From: Arenibacter echinorum
GTDB lineage: Bacteria; Bacteroidota; Bacteroidia; Flavobacteriales; Flavobacteriaceae
Length of the DNA stretch: 64,000 nucleotides
NCBI RefSeq assembly: GCF_003259375.1
Contig: NZ_QLLN01000001.1
Coordinates: forward strand, 535,360 to 599,359
Direction: 5' to 3'
Shown: positions 37,402 to 46,769 of the stretch, in pieces
Layout of the letters: the number at the start of each line of letters is the position of its first letter
Position numbering within the stretch: the first letter of the stretch is position 1
Notes under the pieces: generated by a model
The model's input: only the letters and a program-made list of their open reading frames with translations
Told to the model about the DNA's origin: nothing
Databases searched by the model: none
Position numbers and translations under genes: made by a program

Positions 37402-38985
37402 ATGAAAAAATTATCGATAATACTCAGTATTGTTATGGCCACGGCCATTAGCGGGTGTACTGAGGCAGATTTTAGCGAGAATTACGCCAACCCTTCGAAG
37501 GTATCGACAGCAACAGTAGAGAAGCAATTTGCTGGAATGTTGGTTGCCAATAAGGATTACGTTCTTCCCGCCTATTGGAACTATTTCGTAGTGCTTAGAA
37601 CTACTTTAACACGTTATACGCAAGCAGTAGGTTGGGTAAATACTTCCAACCAATATGTTCCTGGAGAAGCAGGAATTGGAGGTCGTTGGGGTAATTACTA
37701 TGATTTCTTGGCCCAATACAGGGAATTGGAGAAGATTTACAATAACCTTACTCCAGAGGAGCAGGCAGATTTAAGGGTTTATATGCTTACGGCCACAATT
37801 TACCTCTACGACCATACTCAAAAAGTAGTTGACTTACATGGTGATATTCCGTTTTCCGAAGCGGGTCGCTTAAGTCAAAATGGAGGAGATTATTTAAATT
37901 CATTACCTGCATACGACACTGCTGAAAGTATTTATACTACCATGTTGGATGGTTTAAAGGCTTATTCTGACGAATTGAACAGTATTAATGTTAGTGCAGG
38001 AATCATGGTAGGGTTTCAGACCCAAGATTTTGTTAACGGAGGTGATTTAAGTGCTTGGAAAAAGTATTGTAATTCCCTTAGACTAAGAATGTTGACCAGA
38101 GTTTCCGGTGTTTCTGAATTCCAATCCAGAGCGCAGTCTGAAATTGCTGCTATTTTGGCCAATCCAGGACAATATCCTTTAGTGGAGGAAAATTCTGAAA
38201 ATATTCAGATCGATGTTGTTAGTTTGGATACTCCGATAAACTCTAAAGGTTTCAGGAGTGGTTTGGAAGACTGGGATGGTAATTTGGCAGGTAAGGCCAT
38301 GATCGATCACATGTTGGATAATACCGATCCAAGATTAAGAGCTATGTACGAACCAGGAGAGTTTGCAGGTAGCGACTATTCAGGTTTAGATCCATTGCTA
38401 AACGAAAATGACCAAACTACTTTGGTAGCTACTGGTACATTATCTAGGTACAACCGTTCCACTTTAAGTAGAAATGAATACTTCCCAGGACTTTTGTTTA
38501 CTGCTGCCGAGGTAAGTCTTCTTAAGGCGGAATATTATTTGAATGCCAGTAATGACGCTATGGCACAAGCTAGTTATGAGGATGCTATTGAAAAATCAAC
38601 TGAATTTTACTATGGTCTACGTGATTTGAGTGCTGACGGAACGGCTATTGACTTAGTTCCTACCAATGATACGGAAATACAGGCCTATATTGGCAGTACA
38701 GATGTAAATTGGGACAACGCAACTACCGATGATGAGAAATTGTCCTTGATCGCAACTCAAAAATGGATACACTTCAGTGTACTTCAATTGCCTGATAGCT
38801 GGGCGGAACAAAGAAGGTTGAATTTACCTGATTTTTCTTTCCAGGTAGATAATGCCAACGAACAAACATTGCCACCTAGCCGTTGGATTTATCCAAACAG
38901 TGAGCGTGTTTATAACACTGATAATTATAATACAGTTAGCGGCGAGGATAATTTGACCACCAAATTATTCTGGGACGTTAATTAA
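37402..38985 (+). CDS. SusD/RagB-family (SusD-like_2) lipoprotein
   Basis: A 527-aa surface lipoprotein (MATAISGC lipobox, C19) that caps the SusC barrel and binds glycan. The pattern ENYANPSKVSTATVEKQFAG and YTQAVGW, with helical TPR-like repeats, fits the SusD-like_2 subfamily rather than classic SusD. It ends TKLFWDVN, the typical C-terminus. Directly follows SusC and is closed by a strong terminator. The subfamily is seen with oligosaccharide and peptide/glycoprotein loci, so it agrees with N-glycan use without proving it. Confidence 0.93.
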   Translation: MKKLSIILSIVMATAISGCTEADFSENYANPSKVSTATVEKQFAGMLVANKDYVLPAYWNYFVVLRTTLTRYTQAVGWVNTSNQYVPGEAGIGGRWGNYYDFLAQYRELEKIYNNLTPEEQADLRVYMLTATIYLYDHTQKVVDLHGDIPFSEAGRLSQNGGDYLNSLPAYDTAESIYTTMLDGLKAYSDELNSINVSAGIMVGFQTQDFVNGGDLSAWKKYCNSLRLRMLTRVSGVSEFQSRAQSEIAAILANPGQYPLVEENSENIQIDVVSLDTPINSKGFRSGLEDWDGNLAGKAMIDHMLDNTDPRLRAMYEPGEFAGSDYSGLDPLLNENDQTTLVATGTLSRYNRSTLSRNEYFPGLLFTAAEVSLLKAEYYLNASNDAMAQASYEDAIEKSTEFYYGLRDLSADGTAIDLVPTNDTEIQAYIGSTDVNWDNATTDDEKLSLIATQKWIHFSVLQLPDSWAEQRRLNLPDFSFQVDNANEQTLPPSRWIYPNSERVYNTDNYNTVSGEDNLTTKLFWDVN

Positions 38986-39016
38986 GGAATTGAGTTAGTT
39001 TTATTTTTATTTCCTC

Positions 39017-39050
39017 AAAAGCCCGATACATAAATTGTATCGGGCTTTTT
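39017..39050 (+). terminator. Strong Rho-independent terminator after susD
   Basis: Perfect 14-bp stem AAAAGCCCGATACA/TGTATCGGGCTTTT (39017-39030 with 39036-39049), 5-base loop, T-rich tail. It closes the plus-strand locus. Confidence 0.95.
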
Positions 39051-39266
39051 GTTTTGAGTATTTAGTCATTGGTGAACTTAAGTGAAATTAAAGTAGTCCT
39101 TTTTAGAATAAGCTTTGAGCGGGATACTTTAAGGTTGTAGTAAACAGTATATCCGCTTTTGACCATAGGTAATGTGGTTTTAGTGTTGTTAATTCCGGAC
39201 ATGGGATAATTAAAAAAAATCTTCCATGTAAAAGGAGTTTCCCTAAACCATTCAATTCAATTTAAT

Positions 39267-40451
39267 TTAATTCCCCATCCTATTCTCAAAAAGAAAAACG
39301 CCATTTTTATTAGCAATCACGATGTCCGGTTTTTTGTCCATATTCATGTCTTCTACAACGATATTAAGGCCTGCACCTGAATCATGGTCAATTAGGTGCT
39401 CCTTGAAATAAGGGGCGTTTTCCGGAGTAAATTCAATATAATAGAGAATAGGGGCATCACTGTCCCCGGCATCATTTCCGTTATGTGCCAAATATCGCTT
39501 CCCTGTAATTAATTCATTACTGCCATCTCCGTTTAAATCGGCCATAATAGTAGCATGCGTCTGTGCCGTTGTAGTGCTTATTAAATGTGTATCAAAGTTT
39601 TCCCCTTCTTGTCGTTCATGCCACCAAATACCAAGGGCATGGGCCGAGGCAGTGACCACATCGTTTTTACCGTCGTTATTTACATCCAACACTTGCATGT
39701 GGGAGCAGGGATCACCTAGGTTGGTTGTGTGAAATCTCCAATTGCCTGCCTTTTTATCCGTTTTTCCTTCAAACCATCCTTCCGGAATAACCACATCATC
39801 CATACCATCATTATTAAGGTCTCCCAGTCCAATGCCATGGGAAAATCGGTCCGTTCCAGGTACATTTTCAGTGCTGATAGGAAATCTTTTCCATTCGGTA
39901 TCCCCTGGATTCAACGGAGCCTGTAGCCAAACTATCTGCTTTTTATCCACATCACCACAAAGGATATCCAGCCTGCCATCACCATCAATATCTACAAAAC
40001 CCGGTGATTCATTGGAAATGCCCATTCCGTCGGCTATAATATGCTTTTTCCAAACCCCGGATTTGTTTTTGGGGTTTTCGAACCAGAAACCAGGTTTTCC
40101 GGGATAATCTATGATAATCACATCATCCCAGCCGTCCAAATTTACGTCCATACCCAAGTTAAGGAAAGATTCACAGTATTCCTTCCACGGATTAAAGGTG
40201 CGGGAGGGAGCCATCTCGTGGCGCGTCCAAGAAGGAGCTTCAAACCAATAGTAGCCCGCGACAATATCCATCAACCCGTCCTTGTTTAAGTCTGCCACAG
40301 CAACACCCTCAGAAATAAAATCCCGCGTTAGGACAGTTTTTTTGAATTCTTTTGAGGTTTCGGTCTGACCATAGGTCACCACAATACAGCCGAAATATAA
40401 AATAAGGCCACCTAAAAGCTGTCCAATAGTCCTAGTTGTTTTCCTTTTCAT
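39267..40451 (-). CDS. Secreted FG-GAP/VCBS repeat protein
   Basis: A 394-aa protein with a signal peptide (about residues 1-28, VVTYGQ). It consists of about seven calcium-binding-like FG-GAP repeats, for example DLNKDGLMDIVAGYYW, DIDGDGRLDILCGD and DLNNDGMDDVVIPEGW, expected to form an integrin-like beta-propeller. No enzymatic motif is recognised. It is the last gene of a four-gene minus-strand block convergent with susD. A role in binding glycan or metal at the surface is inference. Confidence 0.85.
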   Translation of the reverse strand: MKRKTTRTIGQLLGGLILYFGCIVVTYGQTETSKEFKKTVLTRDFISEGVAVADLNKDGLMDIVAGYYWFEAPSWTRHEMAPSRTFNPWKEYCESFLNLGMDVNLDGWDDVIIIDYPGKPGFWFENPKNKSGVWKKHIIADGMGISNESPGFVDIDGDGRLDILCGDVDKKQIVWLQAPLNPGDTEWKRFPISTENVPGTDRFSHGIGLGDLNNDGMDDVVIPEGWFEGKTDKKAGNWRFHTTNLGDPCSHMQVLDVNNDGKNDVVTASAHALGIWWHERQEGENFDTHLISTTTAQTHATIMADLNGDGSNELITGKRYLAHNGNDAGDSDAPILYYIEFTPENAPYFKEHLIDHDSGAGLNIVVEDMNMDKKPDIVIANKNGVFLFENRMGN

Positions 40452-40505
40452 TATATAGCCTGTTTGTAGTTCGAAAATTAGTTATTTTTAGTTGAAAATT
40501 ATTTG

Positions 40506-43388
40506 CTATTGTTCACTTAATAAATTGTCAATGAGCACTATTTGTGTTTTATTTTCCTCGGATTGCCCAGTATATAATTGGTCTTTGAAATCCTGTAATA
40601 ATTTCTTGGATGCCATTGTTTTCAAAGCTCCGATCCTTTGAAGCGTATACGTTAGAATAATAGGATTTTGTGCTTTCCGGGCCAATTGGAGGGAACGTTC
40701 AGGGTCTATGGGAATCAAGGGTTCGGTGGCGTACCATAACATTAAGGGTAGATTGTGGTCTGCCATGTCTTCCGATTTTTGAACCAGTGTCTCCAAAACG
40801 TCCCATCGATTTGCGGGTGTTAAGCGAAGCAAGCCCGAAGTCAGGTAGAGTCTTACCAAAGGTGATGGATCTTTTTTTGCCATCCTTACAAACTTTTCTA
40901 AGGTGGTTGGTGATACCTTCTTATCCTCGGTCAGTAACTGTATGGCCCAACTTCTAAGATATTCATTGTCACTGCTCAATAAATCATTTAGTTCCTTTTC
41001 ATTAAGCCCTTTGGTAACATGTAAGGTCCATAGTGCTCTAAGTTTTCTAGTTACGTCTTCATTATCGGCTAGAATCTTTTTAAGCGAAGCATGTACTTCT
41101 GGATTGCCTCCTCGCTCTTGTAAAATTGTCCTGGCCTGCCTCACGTAAAATTCGTTGGGATGTAATTGGTAGTTGACCAGTTCCAGGTCTGAAGCTTTGT
41201 TTAAATCTACTTGTACCCATTGATCATTTTTGTGACTGATCTTAAAGATCCGTCCTAAAGTTTTGTCATGCACATCCGGGTTGGAACTGTGGCATTGATT
41301 CTGATCGTACCAATCTATGGCAAATACCGATCCACTGGGGTCGTATTTAAAGTTGAGCCATTGTGACCACGAATCGTTCATGGCCAAAAAGTCTTTATTA
41401 TGGGAACCAACATATCCTGACCCCGAACGGGTAAGTTGATCATTGTTAAGTTTGGAACCATTAATATTATTCATAAAAATGGTATTGTGATATTTTTTAG
41501 GCCAGGTATTTCCTCCCAAATAGATCATTGCCCCCGCATGGGCATGGCCACCTCCGGCGGCTGCCGACCTAAAATTGCCCGCATGTGGACCCCTATCACC
41601 TAGCCAGTGTACATGGTCTCCTATAGTCTTAATATCATCATAGGTATAAGGATTAAAATGATTCCCTGCCTGTCTTTGGTAGCGTGCCCCTTGAATTACG
41701 TGATAGAGATGTGGAATTACGCAGACCGTGATGAACGGATGTCCGTAATCGTTAAAATCAATTCCCCATGGATTACTACTCCCTTCGGCAAATACTTCAA
41801 ACTCATGTCTTGTTGGGTGATAGCGCCATACTCCTGCGTTGATTTTGGTTCTTTGGTTGTCAGAAGCGCCGGGCTTGCCTACATTGGAATGTGTAAAAAC
41901 TCCCTGAACACCATAAAGCCACCCATCCGGTCCCCAGCGCAGATTGTTTAGTACCTCATGGGTATCATCCAATCCCCAACCATCCAGTAATTTTTGAGGT
42001 GGTCCCGATGGCTTGTCTTTTTCAGCATCGATTGGAATATATAGCAAATACGGGGCTGCCCCTAACCATACTCCTCCCATGCCCACTTCTATGCCGCTGA
42101 CCAGATTTAGACCTTCGGTAAATACCTTTCTCTTATCCAAAGTTCCGTCACCATTGGTATCCTCAAAAATGAGAATACGGTCTTTTCCCTTTTCTTCAGG
42201 GGCGGGAGTAGGGTAGGTATGAGCTTCAACGACCCAAAGTCGACCGCGTGGATCCAGGGTAAAGCTTATGGGGCGAACCACATCGGGTTCTGAGGCGGCC
42301 AAAGTTATTTTAAAGCCTTCGGGCAAGGTCATGGCCTTTGCTGCTTTTTCACCAGAAAGACCAGAATTGATAATTGGATCCAATGGGGGCAGTACAATAA
42401 TATCATCCTTATTTAATTCATTGGGAAAGTAGGGTCGAGTAGGGTAGAACCGGAAGTCATCAAAATTTATATGTGCCCATTTATCATCCTTTATATAAGG
42501 AATCTGTGAGATACCAGTTTCATTATCAATAATGCGGATAATTATATCCTTATGTACATAAGGTTCAAGGTCTACTACCACAGGTTGTAAGGTGGCCCTA
42601 CCTTGTCCTGTTGAACTAAAGATAACCTGATTGGTTTCTGCCAGCACCAATTCAACGCGGGTATCTGCCAATGCACCACCCGATACCTTAAAGGAAGCAT
42701 AGGGATGGGTGATCTTGAAGGGAACAGAACTTAAGGTGCCGGTAAGTTTGTAATTTGTGTTACCGCCACTAGTTAGAAAGTAGTCGCCATTAAAGGAGAT
42801 TAGTGCATCGGCCTCATGCACAGGGGAAGGGTCTTGGTCGTATAGTGGCGATTTAAAAGCATCTCCAGTGGCTGTCCAATCTTGTAAAGAACCAGTTTCA
42901 AAACCTAGGTTCAGCGGTTTTCCATTTTTTGTGGGTATATCTCCCGCAATGGATGGTCCTGATAGGTCTCCCTCCACGACCTCAAATTTCCCCACCATAC
43001 CCGCCGCGCGATGTCCAGGAACCGTACAGAAATAAGTGTCATTTTCTATTGCCTTGAAGGCGATACTAGTACTTGACCCCTTTTCCAATAGGGTGCCACT
43101 CTTTATTCCCAATTTCTCCATAGCAATATCATGGGTCATGGTTTCGCCGTTAGTAATTGTAATGCGAACGCGATCTCCTGGGTTGGCCCTTAAGGTCGGA
43201 TTTCGGGTTCCATCTTTGGCAAAATATCCCAGCATGGTAGCTTCCAGTGCATAGTCTCTGTCAATAATCGTAGTATCCTGAACAGTTTGTTGCGAAGTCT
43301 CTTTGTTGCTCTTTGTTCGGCAACCAACAAAAACGATCAATAGCATTAGGGTTGCGGAGATGCGGGATATTAAACGAAGATTGCTCAT
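40506..43388 (-). CDS. Lipoprotein fusing a type-1 copper domain to a PVC-type propeller/HEAT protein
   Basis: A 960-aa lipoprotein (lipobox ending at C23, IVFVGC). Residues about 45-140 form a plastocyanin/azurin-like domain with a full type-1 copper set: H86 (MTHDIAM), C121, H126 (FCTVPGHRAAGM) and M131. A beta-sandwich (about 155-320) follows. Then comes a PVC-type dehydrogenase-like propeller (LPEGFKITLAASEPDVVRPI; LWVVEAHTYPTPAPEE; GDHVHWLGDRGPHAG) and C-terminal HEAT-like repeats. Planctomycete relatives often carry a CxxCH cytochrome; none is seen here, so copper may replace heme as the electron carrier. Substrate is probably a sugar, by context only. Confidence 0.82.
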   Translation of the reverse strand: MSNLRLISRISATLMLLIVFVGCRTKSNKETSQQTVQDTTIIDRDYALEATMLGYFAKDGTRNPTLRANPGDRVRITITNGETMTHDIAMEKLGIKSGTLLEKGSSTSIAFKAIENDTYFCTVPGHRAAGMVGKFEVVEGDLSGPSIAGDIPTKNGKPLNLGFETGSLQDWTATGDAFKSPLYDQDPSPVHEADALISFNGDYFLTSGGNTNYKLTGTLSSVPFKITHPYASFKVSGGALADTRVELVLAETNQVIFSSTGQGRATLQPVVVDLEPYVHKDIIIRIIDNETGISQIPYIKDDKWAHINFDDFRFYPTRPYFPNELNKDDIIVLPPLDPIINSGLSGEKAAKAMTLPEGFKITLAASEPDVVRPISFTLDPRGRLWVVEAHTYPTPAPEEKGKDRILIFEDTNGDGTLDKRKVFTEGLNLVSGIEVGMGGVWLGAAPYLLYIPIDAEKDKPSGPPQKLLDGWGLDDTHEVLNNLRWGPDGWLYGVQGVFTHSNVGKPGASDNQRTKINAGVWRYHPTRHEFEVFAEGSSNPWGIDFNDYGHPFITVCVIPHLYHVIQGARYQRQAGNHFNPYTYDDIKTIGDHVHWLGDRGPHAGNFRSAAAGGGHAHAGAMIYLGGNTWPKKYHNTIFMNNINGSKLNNDQLTRSGSGYVGSHNKDFLAMNDSWSQWLNFKYDPSGSVFAIDWYDQNQCHSSNPDVHDKTLGRIFKISHKNDQWVQVDLNKASDLELVNYQLHPNEFYVRQARTILQERGGNPEVHASLKKILADNEDVTRKLRALWTLHVTKGLNEKELNDLLSSDNEYLRSWAIQLLTEDKKVSPTTLEKFVRMAKKDPSPLVRLYLTSGLLRLTPANRWDVLETLVQKSEDMADHNLPLMLWYATEPLIPIDPERSLQLARKAQNPIILTYTLQRIGALKTMASKKLLQDFKDQLYTGQSEENKTQIVLIDNLLSEQ

Positions 43389-43440
43389 GGGTCCGGGTTA
43401 TAGTTGGTGTGGTTGATTATATTTGAGAGCTCTAATTTTT

Positions 43441-44079
43441 TTACTTTATTTCTTCAATAAAAATATCTTTAAAAGCAACCAGTGCTTTACCGTCACCATG
43501 AATTTGCAGGCCTATTAGACCCGTCTGTGGTATGGTCATGTCTTCTTCGGTATAATCAACCGTCATGTGACCGTTGATGTAAAGACGTATGTTCCGATTT
43601 TCGGCCCTAATTTCATAATCGTTCCAGTCGTTTATGTTTATCCAACTAAGAACTTTTAGGGAGTCGGGAGCCATCAACGTTTTATTTCTTCGGGATTCAT
43701 CATAGAGGCTTGCCCAATAGTTTTCGCCCCAATCTGCTTGGTAGCCTGTCATTTCATAAGGTGGGTCTATTAACCTTTTACTTCTAAATTGGATGCCTGA
43801 GTTGATAAATCCTTCATTCCCAATTAATTTTATCTTTAGTTTAAGAATGAAATTGGCATAAGAACGCTTAGTGCACAGGAAATCATTGTGAGGAACAGTT
43901 TTATCCAAGGAGCCTCCAGTGATAGTTCCATTTTTAATCCGCCAAGTAGATATGGTATCGCCTTCCCAACCAGAAAATGTTTTCCCGTTGAAAAGAGAGG
44001 TTGCCCCTGTAGCCGTCTTATTTTTACATGCCATCAATATAAACAGCAGTAAAATAAAGGATAGTAGTAAACGTTTCAT
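43441..44079 (-). CDS. DUF1080 (3-keto-disaccharide hydrolase-like) lipoprotein
   Basis: A 212-aa lipoprotein (ILLLFILMAC). It has a single concanavalin-like DUF1080 domain: SLFNGKTFSGWEGD, WRIKNGTITGG, FINSGIQFRSKR, GYQADWGENYWASLYDE and GLIGLQIHGDGKALVAFKDI. Members of this family hydrolyse 3-keto-glycosides after an oxidoreductase has made the keto sugar. Its position directly upstream of the copper/PVC-type protein suggests the two act in one oxidise-then-hydrolyse route, an inference from family knowledge. Confidence 0.87.
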   Translation of the reverse strand: MKRLLLSFILLLFILMACKNKTATGATSLFNGKTFSGWEGDTISTWRIKNGTITGGSLDKTVPHNDFLCTKRSYANFILKLKIKLIGNEGFINSGIQFRSKRLIDPPYEMTGYQADWGENYWASLYDESRRNKTLMAPDSLKVLSWININDWNDYEIRAENRNIRLYINGHMTVDYTEEDMTIPQTGLIGLQIHGDGKALVAFKDIFIEEIK

Positions 44080-44182
44080 TTGGCTTTGGTTTACAGTTGG
44101 ATTAACTAGTGATGACTACAAATTAAGCTAAAGAATTAAGAAAACCTACAGACCCCACTTTCCCCTGAGATTTAAAAAGCTG

Positions 44183-46105
44183 TTAGTCCTTTAAATAGTA
44201 AAAATGTCCGTCTTCGGCACCGATCAATAAATTTGGTTTTCCATCCTTATCCCAATCAACTACGGTTGGGCTAGTGCTGTGCCCTGCAAGCTTGGTTTTG
44301 ACCAAATTTCCTTTTTTCTTAAAAACAGTGTTTCCGTTTGATTCCCCTAAATTCTCGTACCATTCAATATTTTCACTGTTCGCCAATAGGTCTAGGTCCC
44401 CATCGCCATCCCAATCGGTAAACTCTATTTTTCTGCGTCCACTACTACCTGCTTCACGCTCGTTTAAACGCAGTTGGTCTTTGCCCATTTCTCCATCGGC
44501 ATTTTTAAATATTCGCTGACCTGGTTTTAGATATAGCTTGTCCCGCTTTTTAAAACGTTCAAAAAAGGCCAAGTAGCCTTCGTGATCTAACATTACCAAA
44601 TCCATTAGTCCGTCCTTGTTCCAATCTATTGCGTATGGCGTTGTTCTCCATTGAGTGGCCAATTCATCTTTTTCCGGATTCCACCAGTTCCATTTGGGTT
44701 TTGGAACCTTGTTTTTTTTCCAAGCCACTTTGACACCTCCCATTTTAGCAAGTTTGGGAGCTCCTTTAGTACCTGTATTTTTATACCATTCCACTTTTCC
44801 AAATATGGAATTCAACAGAATATCTTTTAAACCATCACCGTCCCAATCAGCGACCGTTAAAGTAGTATAGCCCCATTTGCTTTCAGCCGGCCCTTGAATG
44901 GAACCACTGTTGCCAGCCATTATGCGTATTACTTCCCCATCGGCTTTCAGATATATGGGTTCTTTCCATTCGGGACTAACACCTCCATCCAAATTCTCGA
45001 TAAAACCTATGTAACCGGCCGAATTTCCACAGATTAGATCCTCGTCTCCATCATCATCCCAGTCAACACTAAATGGGGTGACCAAGGCACCGAATTTGAG
45101 ATTTTGACTTTTCTGTTGGATATATGTGGGCGATTTAAAAACTGGCATTTGATTACTTACTACACCTGTATTTTCAATAAAGACAACCCTACCGTCCTCG
45201 TCGCCAACAATAAGGTCTATTTTAGTATCGTTGTTCCAGTCAAGTGCCACGGGCCTCATCATTTCCAGATCCATTTTTAGGATTCCATTATTATTTTCAA
45301 GAAATCTACCTGTAGCATAGACAGGGTTTTTACGATTTCCTATATTCTCAAAGTAGCTAAAACGATCAATGAATTCCCCGCAGATAATATCCAAATCCCC
45401 ATCACCATCAAAATCGGCTATGTTGGGGGTAGTATTGCCATAAACATCTATAGGATTGTCACCTGCTAGGATTTTCCCATCATTTCTATATTCTCCGTTG
45501 TCGTTGGTCAATAAATAAAGGTATCCACGAAGATCTCCGTTGGTCCATTCCCCTTTGTCGTTAAAGGCATTGTCCCAACCATACTCACTCCAATCATCTA
45601 TTCCTACGATGAGGTCCATATCCCCGTCATTGTCATAATCAACGTATTTCCAATCGCTAAAACGCTCTTTATAAAGATCAAGTAGCTCGGATGCCTGGTA
45701 CAGACCTTCTGGCCGAGTATATCCATATTTTCTAAAGTTGTCGTATTCCAAGCCAACCCCCAAAACCCTAGGTTCCCCTTCCACATAGGAGATGGAAACA
45801 TTCCGCATACCGTCACCAATTTTGACAGGAGCATCAAAAATGAGGTTCCCTTGTTGATCTGTGGTTGAGTTTTTGAACAAAAATGTGCCATTAAAAGGAA
45901 CGTCGGTACAGGAGATAACCAAATCCAGATCTCCATCTTGATCGTAATCCATGGGCAAGGGATTGGCCCAGAGTCCCACCGCCAGATCTTTGGTAGAGGT
46001 GGTATCCTTGTATTGTAATCTTATAAGGTTGTCCTCGGTGGTTTGACCAATGGAAACGGCAGTGCTAGTTAGGAAAAAGCAAATGATTAATCGTTTAAGC
46101 TTCAT
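44183..46105 (-). CDS. Secreted FG-GAP repeat protein (nine repeats)
   Basis: A 640-aa protein with a signal peptide (about residues 1-20, AVSIGQ). Around nine Asp-rich Ca2+-loop repeats are visible, among them DYDQDGDLDLVISC, DFDGDGDLDIICGEF, DWDDDGDEDLICGNS and DWDKDGKPNLLIGAEDG, suggesting one or two beta-propellers. The gene begins the minus-strand block. No catalytic motif is seen. The paralogous seven-repeat gene at the other end of the block makes these a pair that may act together. Confidence 0.85.
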   Translation of the reverse strand: MKLKRLIICFFLTSTAVSIGQTTEDNLIRLQYKDTTSTKDLAVGLWANPLPMDYDQDGDLDLVISCTDVPFNGTFLFKNSTTDQQGNLIFDAPVKIGDGMRNVSISYVEGEPRVLGVGLEYDNFRKYGYTRPEGLYQASELLDLYKERFSDWKYVDYDNDGDMDLIVGIDDWSEYGWDNAFNDKGEWTNGDLRGYLYLLTNDNGEYRNDGKILAGDNPIDVYGNTTPNIADFDGDGDLDIICGEFIDRFSYFENIGNRKNPVYATGRFLENNNGILKMDLEMMRPVALDWNNDTKIDLIVGDEDGRVVFIENTGVVSNQMPVFKSPTYIQQKSQNLKFGALVTPFSVDWDDDGDEDLICGNSAGYIGFIENLDGGVSPEWKEPIYLKADGEVIRIMAGNSGSIQGPAESKWGYTTLTVADWDGDGLKDILLNSIFGKVEWYKNTGTKGAPKLAKMGGVKVAWKKNKVPKPKWNWWNPEKDELATQWRTTPYAIDWNKDGLMDLVMLDHEGYLAFFERFKKRDKLYLKPGQRIFKNADGEMGKDQLRLNEREAGSSGRRKIEFTDWDGDGDLDLLANSENIEWYENLGESNGNTVFKKKGNLVKTKLAGHSTSPTVVDWDKDGKPNLLIGAEDGHFYYLKD

Positions 46106-46469
46106 AGGTAGTTTTTTCTCTGTTTTTTATGATGGTTGTTGAATTAAAAAATTCAAATTAGTATTTATTTTTCAATTGACCAATCTTTTATTTCTTGGGA
46201 CTAGTTGATTGATTTCATATTTTGATAGGTGTTGGATAAGGAAAATTTGGGTTAGTAATACTAAGGAGCTGGAATTTAGGGGATAAGTAAAAAAGATTCA
46301 TTTTTTTGCCAAAAGAGTAGGGTTAAATTGTTTGATCTTTCCTATTTTTGCAATCTCATTTTCGGGATGTGGCCCTTCGTCTGCGCTCAGGACAGGCTGC
46401 CCCACAGAGGATTCATTTATAAATGGAGATTCTGAAAAATAATAGAAGTATTGAGCAAATTTGTAGTAT
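46106..46469. other. Noncoding region before tRNA-Pro, with a -7 box and a stray tRNA 5' copy
   Basis: AT-rich. TATTTTTG at 46343-46350 fits a -7 box on the plus strand. CGGGATGTGGC at 46363-46373 repeats the first 11 bases of the tRNA gene 107 bases downstream, at the distance from the box where the tRNA would be expected. The stretch CTGCGCTCAGGACAGGCTGCC follows. No protein gene is supported. Confidence 0.5.
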
Positions 46470-46546
<77 letters not shown>

Positions 46547-46570
46547 GACTAGTTTCATCTAGTCGCATGA

Positions 46571-46600
46571 CGTTGCAAATCACCTGATTTGCAACGTTTT
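46571..46600 (+). terminator. Terminator after tRNA-Pro
   Basis: Stem CGTTGCAAAT/ATTTGCAACG, extendable by two pairs, followed by TTTT. Ends the tRNA transcript ahead of the integrase. Confidence 0.85.
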
Positions 46601-46769
46601 ATGTTTTTAGGGGGTCCAGATGAAACCACTTGAAACTACCTGAAAACACCCCTCTGGTGTCCATAAAGGGATTTTGAAACCACAGTATTTTTTGTACATT
46701 GAAGTAGCTTTAGAGGGTATTTGACCCTGTGTTTTTTACCGTTTATTTATTAATTTAAAGCTATGTAAT

